Source: Oegoconia quadripuncta | Lineage: Eukaryota; Arthropoda; Insecta; Lepidoptera; Autostichidae | Length of the DNA: 64,000 nt | Direction of reading: 5' to 3' | Assembly: GCA_949316235.1 (NCBI GenBank) | Contig: OX438757.1 | Location: 20,273,505 to 20,337,504, forward strand | Shown here: positions 21,695 to 31,550 of the stretch, piece after piece | Numbering within the stretch: the first letter of the stretch is position 1 | How the letters are laid out: every line of letters begins with the position of its first letter | Made by a program: the position numbers and the translations under genes | Notes under the pieces: generated by a model | Databases searched by the model: none | What the model saw: only the letters and a program-made list of their open reading frames with translations | What the model was told of the DNA's origin: nothing

Positions 21695-22204
21695 GGTCTG
21701 ACAAAATTAACCCGACACACGTTGCAGAGTGTATGCATAGGATGTAACTATTACGAAAAAAATAAAACATTAAAGTTAACAGATTTTATTCAAAAAATAA
21801 AATTTAGAAATGTAAATTTTGTAAGTTGGATTTTAATGGCCGCGCACTCTAAGTACTTGGCCACAACACACGAACACGTGCCGCGGTATCTTTGAAGACG
21901 CCGAAAGGCGACCACTCGCCGGTCGCCGCCGGCGCCTGCCCCGGCGCCGCGACTTGCTCTGATTGGTTGCGCCCTGTGCCCCGCCACCCCCTTTGGTGTC
22001 TTCCATATCAATGGAACGTTGCCTGTTTTTTCTCATTGATAAAACAAGGTACAATCGAAGTGAACTAAGTCTGTTAATGTCTATTTTCATTTAATGTTTT
22101 TACTCGGAAACAAAATTTTTAAGGCTAGTTTTTTTAATGAATATAATATTTTATTGTCACGTACGTGCAATTGCCAACGTTTGTCGGGTTAATTTTGTTA
22201 GATC
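21695..22204. mobile_element. TIR-b: 510-bp inverted-repeat element, copy 1
   Basis: Ends are GGTCTGACAAAATTAACCCG at 21695 and its partner at 22204 (GGATCTAACAAAATTAACCC read inward). A GC-rich centre lies at 21840-22000. A second copy in opposite orientation is at 60791-61292. Both keep a short frame reading INRL.S.RLY..LSMRKNRQRS on corresponding strands. No transposase domain is recognised; flanks are TA-rich, so the target duplication is unclear. Confidence 0.82.
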
Positions 22205-22289
22205 CTATATACAAAATGTATGTTATTATTAATCACCGAAGAAAACAACGCGTTTTTATAACGTTTTCAAAATTTTCAATTTATAGTCA

Positions 22290-22542
22290 TCATCATCTTC
22301 ACTTATCAGCACATCCTTTGTGGGACACAGCATACGCTTTTACAATAAAATACCAGAACATGTATTAAGTTTAACAGAGCAGAAATTTACACGCCACATT
22401 AAAGAAACTCTGTGTAAGAAGGGTTATTACAGGATAGATGATTATTTAGGCGATAAGGAGGTCTGGTGTTAGCTGGTCGTTATGTTAATTACTATTGTTT
22501 TGTAATATGTTATATAAAATGTAATATTATTGTAAAGATAAC
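22290..22542 (+). mobile_element. Jockey-like LINE 3' part, first piece
   Basis: The frame with CAYAFTIKYQ..., in another phase RFYNKIPEHVLSL, then KGYYRIDDYLGDKEVW and a stop, is the C-terminal end of a LINE-J relative. It is cut by the next SINE and resumes at 22800. Confidence 0.7.
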
Positions 22543-22799
22543 AATAATAATAATAATATCTTTGCACATACACACAGCGCCATCTAGTTCCACACTAAGC
22601 AACTAGGCTTGTATTATAGATACCAGATGGCTGATAAACTACACAAATACTTTTTTTTTTGTAAATAAATACATATAAATGAAAAGCATCCATAACTCGG
22701 GAACACATGTCTGTATTCATCATACAGACATATGCCCCTAGCGGGATTCGAACCCGCGACCTTTTGGTATAGCAGCAGAGTTTCTAACCACTACACCAA
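22543..22799 (-). mobile_element. SINE-A copy inserted in a LINE 3' UTR
   Basis: Minus-strand full-length SINE-A from TTTGGTGTAGTGGTTAGAAA (22799 side) to GGCGCTGTGTGTATGTGCAA (22565 side) with an (AAT)n tail at 22543-22558. Confidence 0.88.
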
Positions 22800-22975
22800 G
22801 ATGGAAACTAATTGAAAAGATGTGTTGTTGCGGAGTTTCTTGTCGCTTCTTCTCCCTAGCCATAACACCTTGTGAAGCGATGTAGTTTAAAAAAAATAAC
22901 AAGTTGACTTTCAATAAGTGATATTTTTGTATCCTACATTGAATAATATATTTTTGATTTTGATTTTTGATTTCT
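22800..22975 (+). mobile_element. Jockey-like LINE 3' part, second piece
   Basis: UTR phrase GAGTTTCTTGTCGCTTCTTC then TTGATTTTGATTTTTGATTT at the terminus, continuing the LINE interrupted by the SINE-A. Confidence 0.7.
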
Positions 22976-23034
22976 TAACATCAGGTGTGATTAAGGTCAA
23001 GTAGCAACCCGTTGTTCACAAAAAAAAAAAAAAA
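22976..23034 (+). mobile_element. SINE-C 3' end scrap
   Basis: TTAACATCAGGTGTGATTAA, GGTCAAGTAGCAACCCGTTG, then a poly(A) of 15 bases. It directly follows the LINE terminus. Confidence 0.7.
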
Positions 23035-23472
23035 TAGTCCAGCGTGCGTTATAGTTGTGATTGATCTAAGCCTAACCACCCAGTAGTTATCTCCCATGTT
23101 CAACAGTGGACATCCTGTGGCTAGTATGATGATGATGAAGGGTTTCACATAAGAAGATATCGATAATGCGCTACTTTGACTCTTTGCTTTTTTAAGCTAT
23201 TGTGTCTGTCTGGATATATCTCAGTTATGGGGTCTTCCGAATTATGTGCGGTCTTGTTTCGTCTTTAATATAAAAACTTAACGAGGGGACAGGTTGCCTC
23301 AATGACAATGATGATGACTCAATTATGATCATGAAAGATGTTTACAATTGAAAGGTAAACAATTGCATGCCCCTCATGCCATTCCACTTGGCCCTCGCGT
23401 GCAATCCCTCCTGCGCAAATTCCATGATCAGCTTCTTATTAAGTAACGACTCACCGAATCCGTCCACTCGAC

Positions 23473-23680
23473 TTTTTTTTATGCACAACGGGTTTGCATT
23501 TGACCTCAATCACACCTGATGTTAAGTGAAGATGAGGTCGAAGGTGGAAGCGAACTGACCCGGAAACCCCAACACATTTGGGGGACTGGCTATCTTATCT
23601 CTGACAACCGGAACACAACAATGCTATTAACATTGCTGTTTAGCGGGAGATTTAGAAAGATGGTGGTATGGATGTTGACG
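23473..23680 (-). mobile_element. SINE-C, 3' two-thirds
   Basis: Begins with poly(T), then ATGCACAACGGGTTTGC, CTCAATCACACCTGATGTTA, AGATGAGGTCGAAGGTGGAA and CATTTGGGGGACTGGCTATC. The tRNA-like head is missing. Confidence 0.82.
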
Positions 23681-23759
23681 TACTAAGTGTTGCTCCATCT
23701 CCTTCGACGGCCGGTAGCATTATAAATAATCCTTAGTGTTGTACAGATCTAACATTACT

Positions 23760-23885
23760 GTAACCTTCACCGCGCTACTGTCGGCGATACCAGCACCACC
23801 TGGTTCATTTCCCGTAGCAAACCGCGTATTGTGATAGTCATGCTACGGTCTATAAATATTGTCGCTAATCTATTGCTATCTCCGA
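23760..23885 (+). mobile_element. FB fragment, split by LINE-J
   Basis: CACCGCGCTACTGTCGGCGA, CAGCACCACCTGGTTCATTT and GTCGCTAATCTATTGCTATC track the FB arm 8549-8668 at moderate divergence. It resumes at 24600 after the LINE. Confidence 0.7.
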
Positions 23886-24599
23886 AATCAAAATCAAAAT
23901 CAATCAAAATCAAAAAATGCTTTATTTTGTAGGTACACAGGGTACACTTAAAATAGTCAGATTTTACATTTTTAAAGCTACTGCTTGTTCAAAAGGCAAT
24001 TTTCCCCTGAGAAGAACAAGCAAGAAACTCGAGAGGTCGCTCTTTTAAAAAAAGGTTTTTATATTACAAAATTATTATTTTATATTATAATATATCATTA
24101 TTAATTGTGAAATAGCCTGGTTATACGAACGGCCTGGTTATGTCCATGAGTGTTTATCATCTAAATAATCTGATATTTTATAATATGCCTTCTTAATAAG
24201 TTTCTGTTTTATAGCATCTTTAAATTTATTGAAAGGAAGATTTTGTATATCAACAGGAACTTTATTGAAAAATCGTATACATAACCCTTTGAATGAATTA
24301 CTGACTTTGCCGAGGCGATTTATGTGACTTGCCAGTTTATCTTTATTTCTTGTATTGACATCATGTTTATCACTATTTTTCCTGAATGATGCTATATTTT
24401 TTTTGACATATGTATATTAGATTTACAAAAATGTACTGTGACGAAAAGGTTAGAATATTATACTCTTTAAATCTGTCTCTAAGTGACACTGCAGGTCTCA
24501 ATTGATAAATTGCGCGAACGGCTCGTTTTTGTAAAACAAAGATTGTATTTATATCCGCGGCATATCCCCACAGCAAGATACCGTAAGACATAATACATA
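23886..24599 (-). mobile_element. LINE-J 3' end with 28-bp target duplication
   Basis: Reverse-complement LINE-J: (ATCAAA)n at 23886-23917, UTR, then ORF2 C-terminus up to codons for MSYGILLWGYAADINT at 24591. The 28 bases 23858-23885 recur at 24600-24627 with one mismatch, giving a clear target-site duplication that fixes both ends of this 5'-truncated copy. Confidence 0.9.
24373..24591 (-). pseudogene. LINE-J ORF2 C-terminal fragment
   Basis: 72 codons open, reading AVRAIYQLRPAVSLRDRFKE and ending SIIQEK before a stop. Nearly identical to the copy at 17.8-18.0 kb but with Gln where that copy has a stop. Confidence 0.8.
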
Positions 24600-24898
24600 A
24601 TTGTCGCTAATCTATTGATATCTCCGACAAAAAGATTAGATTAAGAAGCGATGATCGTCGCATCTAAATTTTTTATAGTTCGCACGAAGTTATTTGAGAG
24701 TGCAGTTAACAGCATACTTTATCGATTACTCGAATGGCCAACAAACAAACATTTCGCTGGAAACAATCAACGTATTACAGTGCTTTACGTTTCGTGACTC
24801 GGAGTTATTATAACCTGAGGAAATCGATTTGATCTTTTATTAAAAGGCTTGTACTATTGACTCCATTTTCGTTTTGTTACATATTTTTTAAATTACAT

Positions 24899-24955
24899 AC
24901 CTGAAGAGGTTTTTCACCGTAAGGAAAACAATGGGCATATTAGGTAAGTGAATCA
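24899..24955 (+). mobile_element. Rep-r fragment
   Basis: CCTGAAGAGGTTTTTCACCG, TAAGGAAAACAATGGGCATA. A minus-strand LINE starts immediately after, so Rep-r is again the target of a LINE. Confidence 0.55.
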
Positions 24956-25620
24956 AATCAATCAATCAAATAATTTATTTGTGATACACAGGTAAAATAC
25001 AATAAAGTGATGTTACATAGAAAACTGACAGAGCGCTGTGATCCGCACATTGGCATACAAAACAATTTTTCTACATACTAATTACTTAAACTACACCAAA
25101 GATGGAAAAGTTGTATTAAATCATTTATGTCATATTAATAATGTTATCATGTCATATTATAATTAGGTAGGTATGTATATGTCAACAAAAATATAAAACC
25201 TTTATATAGCAACGATAGTCAAATTTGAACTTTTTAATTATCCGTAATCCAGCCAGAAACAATTTATACGAATTTGTCATTCAAAAATTCTTTGATAGTA
25301 TAATACGTTTTATCGATTAAAAATTTATATAATACGTTCTTAAATATGTTTAAATCGCCCGAATCTCTAATAGATTTAGGTATCTTGTTGTATATAATTG
25401 GAGCAATCGCAATAATGCTATTTCTGAAAAGGGCAGTTTTACAGATTACTAGACACAACTGGTCCCGTCGACGTTCACGTCTTACACGCTCGAAATGTTT
25501 AGGATTAGATCGAACAAAAATGTGAAATAGAAGGTATTGCCATGGGTAGTTTAATTTATTTTTGTCAAAACCGTCCGGATTGATATGCGACAGGCGGGAT
25601 TCGTGGGGTTCCTATCTTGC
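24956..25620 (-). mobile_element. Jockey-like LINE fragment, second subfamily
   Basis: Minus strand: C-terminal frame (25264-25458) reads AIAPIIYNKIPKSIRDSGDL then FKNVLYKFLIDKTYYTIKEF and a stop, followed by an AT-rich UTR and an (AATC)n-type terminus at 24956-24975. The 5' region decays near 25500-25620. Confidence 0.72.
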
Positions 25621-25639
25621 GAAATTAATTTGGAAGTCA

Positions 25640-25845
25640 TATTTTCTCCAAGTTTTCTTTTATTTATTTAATTTAATGATGTAATTATGTGGAATAGGCT
25701 ACAAACGCGGCCATCAAATGACACTACGCTTTATTCGATGATGGTTTTGAATAAAAAACAAAATCTACCTATGCCAATACCCTCGATTTCACTTACCTAT
25801 GCCCTATTTTTTTCTTACTTTGAAAAACTCATCAGGTATTTGTAA
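25640..25845 (-). mobile_element. Rep-r, longest copy
   Basis: It carries all Rep-r phrases in reverse (GTGGAATAGGCTACAAACGC, ATCAAATGACACTACGC, ATGCCAATACCCTCGATTTC, CTATGCCCTATTTTTTTC). Roughly 200 bp; no ends or coding part are evident. Confidence 0.6.
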
Positions 25846-25904
25846 TATCAAAGAGATATACAATCGAATGATACGGATAAAGTGGTCCATTGTGGTAGTT
25901 TCTT

Positions 25905-26233
25905 TTTATGCACTACGGATTGGTACTTGATCTCAATCACACCTAATGTTAAGTGAAGATGAGGCCGAAGGTGGAAGCGTACTGACCCGGAAACCCCAAC
26001 ACAGTTGGGGAACTGGCTATCTTATCTCTGACAACCGGAACACAACAATGCTATTAACATTGCTGCTTGACGGTAGATTTAGATAAGATGGTGGTAGCTA
26101 GCCAGGTGGACATTTAAAATGCCCTACCACCAACCAAACCGAGTACTTAAACATGTACCCCGCTGGGGATCGAACCCGCGACCTCCGAATCGTAAACCCA
26201 ATGTTGTTTACATTGAGCCAAGGAGGCGGTTAA
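25905..26233 (-). mobile_element. SINE-C copy, full length
   Basis: From the T-run and ATGCACTACGG (3' end) to GGGGATCGAACCCGCGACCT (B box side) and GAGCCAAGGAGGCGGTTA (5' end). The whole body is present with few changes. Confidence 0.88.
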
Positions 26234-26359
26234 AATGAGAATGGCGGGTAGTAATGAATTGTACAACGAACAGTATCCTCAGGTTACTATCGTACAATAG
26301 ATTCCCAAGCAACGCTTAGTAAGTTGATCCGTAATGGTGGATTCTACGAGTTTTGTGAG

Positions 26360-26605
26360 ATATGCAGGTCATCAGAATACGCAACTCGTTAGACACACCA
26401 CTCGTCAGTCAGGTAACGCGTCAGTCAGACAACTCATCAGTCAGGTGACTAGTCAGACATGCAACTCGTCAGTTAGACAACCGTCAGTCAAATACCTCGT
26501 CAGTCAGACAATTCGCAGTCAGACAACTCATCAGTCAGGTGATTAGTCAGACACGCAACTCATCAGTCAGATGACTCGTCAGACATGCAACTCGTCAGAT
26601 CGCTG
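26360..26605. repeat. CGTCAGTCAGACAA-type minisatellite
   Basis: Irregular tandem units built from CTCGTCAGTCAGACAA and GTGACTAGTCAGACATGCAA variants. One frame is open across it for 70 codons, but only because the units lack stops. Confidence 0.8.
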
Positions 26606-26692
26606 CTTGTCACCATCAAATCCAAAATGGATAAAACAATATAAAAAACATTAGATTTCATCGCGAACTAATTAGATAACAAGAACTGATCT

Positions 26693-26765
26693 CTAAGAAA
26701 CCCTATGGTTTACTGTAAGAAACATTAAATGGGAAAATTCCGCCGTTGTACTCAAACTCTGTCGC
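26693..26765 (+). mobile_element. LINE-U 3' UTR, first piece
   Basis: AGAAACCCTATGGTTTACTG, AATTCCGCCGTTGTACTCAA. The same phrases appear intact at 29950-30066. It continues at 27074 after the SINE. Confidence 0.6.
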
Positions 26766-27064
26766 TATGTAAATAAATAAATAAATATCCACAGAGATAC
26801 CACTGCGCCATCTAGTTCCACAGTAAGCAACTATAGGCTTGTGCTGTGAATACTAGATGGTTGATATACTACATAAATACATTTTTTTGTAAATAAATTC
26901 TTATTATAAATGAAAAACATCCATAACTCGGGTACACATGTCCGTAAGCAAACAAATATGTTTGTCACATCACACAAACATATGCCCCTAGCGGGATTCG
27001 AACCCGCAACCTTTTGGTATAGCGGTCAGAGTTGCTAACCACTACACCAAACAGGTTCGTCAAA
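26766..27064 (-). mobile_element. SINE-A copy with 9-bp target duplication
   Basis: TATGTAAAT at 26766-26774 recurs at 27065-27073, flanking a minus-strand SINE-A with intact B box (GATTCGAACCC on this strand). A small internal gain occurs near 26946-26966. Confidence 0.85.
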
Positions 27065-27102
27065 TATGTAAATGTACAATAAAGGGTTTACAAACAAACA
27101 AA
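27065..27102 (+). mobile_element. LINE-U 3' tail, second piece
   Basis: TGTACAATAAAGGGTTTACA then (AAAC)n. It completes the LINE-U end interrupted by the SINE-A. Confidence 0.6.
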
Positions 27103-27599
27103 CTGATTTTTGTCGAGGAAGTTAGACATTGAATTCGCACAACAACAACAGCCGTCGTGCGCGACATAGGAGTGAGAGTGGGATAGTTGTATATTTCGTC
27201 CGAGCGCATGAGCAGGACAAATATTATTTCGCGCGACATAAACGTTTATCGCGTTTGTCATGTACTATGGCAAATTATAAGACACAAGTCGATGTATATC
27301 GTAAGTTCAGCTCATCTGACCTGCTTTCTGACAGAGGTTGAGCTGTTTCCAAATATCCTGTCATCTCATTTCATTGTTCCTATGACTAATCGTACGAAAG
27401 GTTCAAGGGGAGGGCCTGGCTCCCTAATAACGGTCATTTCTTGTTATGAGATGTACGGGAACGGTATCCCCATAGGGAAGGTAAAGGCTCCATCGCAACC
27501 TTAGCTTTGCGAGGGTCGCAATTAATATGTAATTTATCATTGAATTTTCTTTTGAAGGAAATTATCTGTATATGTTATGATTGAGAAAAACGTTACCAT
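27103..27599. other. Unassigned DNA
   Basis: Balanced base composition and overlapping open frames of about 70-100 codons, but no ATG-led product I recognise. No repeat family is visible. Confidence 0.35.
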
Positions 27600-28590
27600 T
27601 AATAGTGTAGGGAGTGTGTAGACGTGAGCTGGTCGTTTGTCCAGCGTCGGTTATGGGAATGAAAATGATTCCTTCAGATGAAGTGCGAATCGATTCTTGT
27701 TCGTTTATGCTAGCCTAGTACCGTTACTAGTAGAAGTAGTGTGTATTCTTTGGAGATAACTTCGAGATCTTGGCTTGCAAGAGTTTTTTTTTTATGATTG
27801 ACTGGATTCGCGTTTGACCACAACCTCACCTGATGGAAAGTGACGATGTGGTCGAAGATGAAGCACGCGATCCCAGGCATTTGCCTATTCACTCTGCTCT
27901 TGAAGATCCCAAGATTGTAGGTTAAAGTGCGATTTTTTTTAATTTTTTTTTAATTTTTTTTTGTGGACTCTCATTCATTTATGCTAGCCTGGTATCGTTA
28001 GTAGTCGAAGGAGTGTGTATGCGGGAGCTGGCTATTTATTTTTCCAGCCTTGCTTGTTTATACAGCCTTGGGTTATTGGAATTAAAATAATTCCTTCAGA
28101 TGAAGTGCGAATCGATTCATGTTCAGTTATGCTATCCTAGTATCGTTAGTAGTGGAAAGAGTAGGAACTGGCCATTTTGTTCCAGCCTTATTGGAATTAA
28201 AAAGATGATATTCTGAAATTAAAATGCGAGTCGACTCTCATTTGGTTATGCTAGCTTGGTACCATTAGTAGTGGAAGGAATGTGTAGGCAGGAGCCGGCT
28301 ATTTATTTTTCCAGCCTTGCTTATTTATCCACCCTTGGTTATGGGAATTAAAATAATTCCTTCAGATGAAGTGGGAATCGATTCACGTTTAGTTAAATGC
28401 TATCCTAGTAACGTTAGTAGCGGAAAGAGTGGGAGCTGTCCAGCCTTGTTTAAATGATATTCTAAAATTAAAATGCGAGTCGACTCACGTTCGGTTATGC
28501 TAGCCTGGTACCATTAGTAGTGGAAGGAGTGTATAGGCCCCGAGCTCATGTATCCGCCTTAGTTATGGGAATTGAAATGATTCCTTCAGA
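27600..28590 (+). repeat. Diverged tandem array, alternating half-units of ~100-155 bp
   Basis: The phrase TTATGCTAGCCTGGTA..GTT, then AGTAGTGGAAGGAGTGTGTA, GAGCTGGCTATTTATTTTTCC, CAGCCTTG and ATTCCTTCAGATGAAGTGCG recurs at about 27.70, 27.98, 28.13, 28.25, 28.40 and 28.50 kb. Two half-unit types alternate: one with ATTCCTTCAGATGAAG and one with GATATTCTGAAATTAAAATG. The period of a pair is about 250-270 bp. A LINE-E scrap interrupts it at 27784-27922. Confidence 0.8.
27784..27922 (-). mobile_element. LINE-E 3' end scrap
   Basis: Starts with poly(T) then ATGATTGACTGGATTCGCG, CCTCACCTGATGGAAAGTG and CTCTGCTCTTGAAGATCCCA. Same family as 38906-39328 and 50945-51270. Confidence 0.75.
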
Positions 28591-28993
28591 AGCCGCATAC
28601 TTGGCCGCAATTAAATCCTCCGCAAAAGTTTTAATTGCTCATCATTTATGTAGCCGCCACCGTCCTGCGATCATTACGGACGAGGAAGTGAGCGTTCTTT
28701 CGCAAATTCCAAAAGTTATTAAGTACGGTTGTGCTCCTGCAACTCTGGGGCTTCGTTTAATAAAGTTGAGCAATTTCGTGATGTTCATCATAAAATACTC
28801 GTACGCACTGAATATAGATAGAAGAGGCTTTTGGGTTAACCTTGCATATGAGAGACAGGAGGCCGTAGACATTGCATATATGATAGACAAGATGACAGAC
28901 AGCTCTAAAGACACGAGTTCAATTTATAAATCGCTTAATGCGAGGTCGATAATCTGTATTTTTTTCAAATACAACAAAGAGCATTTGAAATGA
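28565..28993 (+). CDS. Unrecognised 142-codon ORF at the end of the tandem array
   Basis: The frame opens with ATG at 28565 inside the last array unit (MGIEMIPSEAAYLAAIK) and runs to TGA at 28991-28993. Composition looks protein-like: mixed hydrophobic and charged residues, few low-complexity stretches, and a possible hydrophobic segment (LSNFVMFIIKYSYALNI). I see no transposase, RT, zinc-knuckle or protease motif. The upstream array units carry the same ATG context with different downstream sequence, so they may be partial duplications of this ORF's 5' flank. It could be an exon, a captured gene fragment or chance. No splice sites can be argued with confidence. Confidence 0.3.
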   Translation: MGIEMIPSEAAYLAAIKSSAKVLIAHHLCSRHRPAIITDEEVSVLSQIPKVIKYGCAPATLGLRLIKLSNFVMFIIKYSYALNIDRRGFWVNLAYERQEAVDIAYMIDKMTDSSKDTSSIYKSLNARSIICIFFKYNKEHLK

Positions 28994-29092
28994 AATTTTC
29001 AGTAATAGTAACATTTCACCGAAGTTAACACCCGATGAAAAACGATGGGTATTATGTGTTTGACGGTGTTGTGTGTGTGTCCAGTCTTTGTC

Positions 29093-29278
29093 AGGTTAAT
29101 AGCATTGTTGTGTTCCGGTTGTCAGAGATAAGATAGCCGACTGGCTAGCCGATGGAACACATTTGGGGGACTCCCCAAATGTGTTCCGGGTCAGTAAGCT
29201 TCCACCTTCGACCTCATCTTCACTTAACATCAGGTGTGATTGAGGTCAAGTACCAAACCGTTGTGCATAAAAAAAAAC
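29093..29278 (+). mobile_element. SINE-C 3' half with internal inverted duplication
   Basis: GTTGTGTTCCGGTTGTCAGA to GTTGTGCATAAAAAAAAAC. In the middle, GGAACACATTTGGGGGACTC is followed by its near-reverse CCCCAAATGTGTTCC, a small palindrome absent from other copies. Confidence 0.82.
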
Positions 29279-29339
29279 TATTACAGTCAGAATGAATGAA
29301 TTTAATTTATGTGGAGTAGATTATTTAGGCAGTTAGGAA

Positions 29340-29475
29340 GTTAGGCAATGTCTGACGCGGTCAGTCATTGGATGGGTGACCACTAGTGGAATTTTAATAC
29401 GAGTTTCAGTGCTTCGGAGAATCGGAGAGCACGTTATTTAACTATTTAGGCGGTCCCGGTTGTTTTCAATTGAAA
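29340..29475 (+). repeat. 5S-rRNA-like fragment with repeat downstream
   Basis: GCGGTCAGTCATTGGATGGGTGACC closely resembles the internal region of eukaryotic 5S rRNA (GGTCAGTACTTGGATGGGTG). The rest of the 5S gene is absent, and what follows (GGCGGTCCCGGTTG) is repeat DNA. I read it as a 5S-derived SINE or a retroelement-captured piece, not an rRNA gene. Confidence 0.6.
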
Positions 29476-29860
29476 GTCGCTGGCGTACGATTGTGGAACC
29501 AACTGCCGCTGCATGTGAGAAAGTCTCCATCACTAAATGCTTTTAAAACTAGCATCAAAAAGCTCTCTGGTTGTAACGCGTTTTGAGCGGTAGCTACTTT
29601 TGATGAATGACAACTTCGTGTTAAATCCTCTCTTTAAGTATTTCCTTATTTGTATACATATTTATTTATATGTATTATTAGTATGTAGGTATATATTTTA
29701 TTACGGTATAGTTATGTATTATTATATATTATTCTTATTACTTTTGTATATACATATAATATATATTTATTAGTGTGTAGTGAAGGTATTTGCTTTAATT
29801 TGAATTTGCTGTAATTTGTATACGCCCAATCTGCTAAAAATAAATCTGCTAATAAAATTG
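29476..29860 (+). pseudogene. LINE ORF2 C-terminus and 3' UTR
   Basis: 36 codons read VAGVRLWNQLPLHVRKSPSL then NAFKTSIKKLSGCNAF and a stop, the typical CR1/Jockey ORF2 C-terminal signature. An AT-rich UTR follows. Confidence 0.65.
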
Positions 29861-29932
29861 ACTATTTTAAGTGTACTCTGTGTACCTACAAAATAAAGCA
29901 TTTTTGACTTTGACTTTGACTTGACTTTGCTG
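29861..29932 (+). mobile_element. LINE-J-like 3' terminus
   Basis: TTTTAAGTGTACTCTGTGTA, CCTACAAAATAAAGCATTTT, then (GACTTT)n rather than (GATTTT)n: a variant terminal repeat of the same family. Confidence 0.75.
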
Positions 29933-30066
29933 TTTTCTAACTAACCCTATGGTTGACTGGAAGAAATCCCTCTTTGGGATAAGTCCGCCGTTGTACTCAA
30001 TTTATGTATCAATGCAAAATTAATGTATTGCCATTTTGTACAATAAAGCGTTTACAAACAAACAAA
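29933..30066 (+). mobile_element. LINE-U 3' UTR and tail
   Basis: AACCCTATGGTTGACTGGAA, TAAGTCCGCCGTTGTACTCA, TTTTGTACAATAAAGCGTTT, then (AAAC)n. Confidence 0.65.
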
Positions 30067-30290
30067 CGGCTTATTGTATTGTATTGTATTGTATTTATTC
30101 GTCAATAATGTCATTGTGTTCGAAATTATATAACATAAAAACATGAAATCAAATAAAAAAAAACAGAAACACTGACTGTCCGCTGGTCACTAGTCTGACT
30201 TGAATCCATCGCACCGTCCGTGGATTATGGATCATACCCTCTCCTAGTGAGAGGAGGCTGTACCCCAATAGTGGCGATGTGTAAGGCTGT
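30067..30290. other. Tail repeats and unassigned DNA
   Basis: (TATTG)n at 30071-30098 suggests the 3' end of a minus- or plus-strand LINE. The rest is unassigned. Confidence 0.4.
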
Positions 30291-30465
30291 TGATAATTAC
30301 AGAGAGATATACGTCCAGATGAAGAGAGGAGGGTCTAGAACAACATACATGGTACAAGTAAAAGAAAAAGTAAATGCCGTATCGTATCAGGAAATCAAAG
30401 AAAAGGCGGAATGTAGAGAAGTATGGAAAGGACTCCACCGACAAGAGCATAGCTCTTAAATATAA
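30291..30465 (+). pseudogene. LINE-H ORF C-terminal fragment
   Basis: Reads TTYMVQVKEKVNAVSYQEIK, then VWKGLHRQEHSS and a stop. Two relatives on the minus strand (35033-35345 and 61340-61695) carry the same end, and the longest shows RRMERISWTEKKTNEEVL upstream, which is LINE RT connection-region sequence. Confidence 0.7.
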
Positions 30466-31550
30466 GAGAGAGATACGTCCAGTGAAGGTGGAGACATTGG
30501 GTCCATGGAGCGTACGCATTTGACATTGAAAATAAATAAATAAATAAAAGGTATTTATTCATCACAAAAAAGAAAAAAAAACACAAGCATACATAGAATC
30601 GAGAACCACAGTATTGTGATGAATGGGTAGGGACTCAGCAGTGTTGCTGATTTTCAGTCCCCCCCTGTAGAGTAGTTGCTGCCACCAAAGACAGTATGGG
30701 CGACTTTCCAATGGCTAACGATTTTTGTTACATATATTTTTGTATTTAAGTTTAGGCGTGGCTCTGGACAACGTAGAAATTAAATTAAAATGTAAGAAAT
30801 AAGAGGCCCCATCTGTTAGCGCCATCTTTCGAGCCACTTTGAACCACCTTACTAAGCGATCAGAAAATCGCCCACTAGAACTAAAAAAAATAATTAAAAA
30901 AACTAATATTATTAGCATAATAAAGTACAAATAGTTGAAGACAGTGTCCGATTGGGGCGACGCGCCAACCAAAACTAAATTTTGGGTGCTCCATAGAATC
31001 GTATGCTAAAACAGTAGCTAAACATCCCAATCAGCCACGTAGTCCCAAACGCGCGACACCAGGGTGATGTCTCAAATCGGGCCTATACCGAAGCTACAAA
31101 GAAAAACATTTTCTATGTCAAAATCGTCGAGCCCCTTTCACGCATGCCCTTACTTTCACGTAAGTATTATAGCCTTATATTAAATCACCTTCATTCAACT
31201 ACATAGTTATTGTAATGTCAATAATTGTTAAGTAAACACACACAATGTCGTATTATCAGAGTAACTAAATGCAAACAGGCTTAATAGTTCAATAACCAAT
31301 ACTCTGATTGGTACTAACCACTGTTTACATACTCTACACGCAATGTATAATGACATGTATATAAATGATAAGGATGGATTCAGTCGAATCAGGACAGTTA
31401 CTAAAGCCATTAAAGTTTACCACAAAAATCTTAAACAAGTAATAATAACTAAACAAAATAATATCATCCAGGTAAAACATGGCTAAGAACCTGTGGCCTG
31501 ATTTAAAAATTAAAATAGATTTTTTTTTATTTCAGACACAGTAGTCCAAG
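30466..31550. other. Unassigned 1.1 kb, mostly AT-rich
   Basis: 30530-30560 is an AAAT repeat next to TATTTATTCATCAC, likely a LINE end. 30640-30720 contains CAGTCCCCCCCTGTAGAGTAG. No gene or named repeat is supported. Confidence 0.35.

Noticed and set aside
26334..26546. 70-codon Ser/Gln-rich frame
   Set aside because: It is a reading of the GTCAG-type minisatellite.
29340..29475. 5S rRNA gene
   Set aside because: Only the central ~50 bases resemble 5S; the ends are absent and repeat DNA follows.
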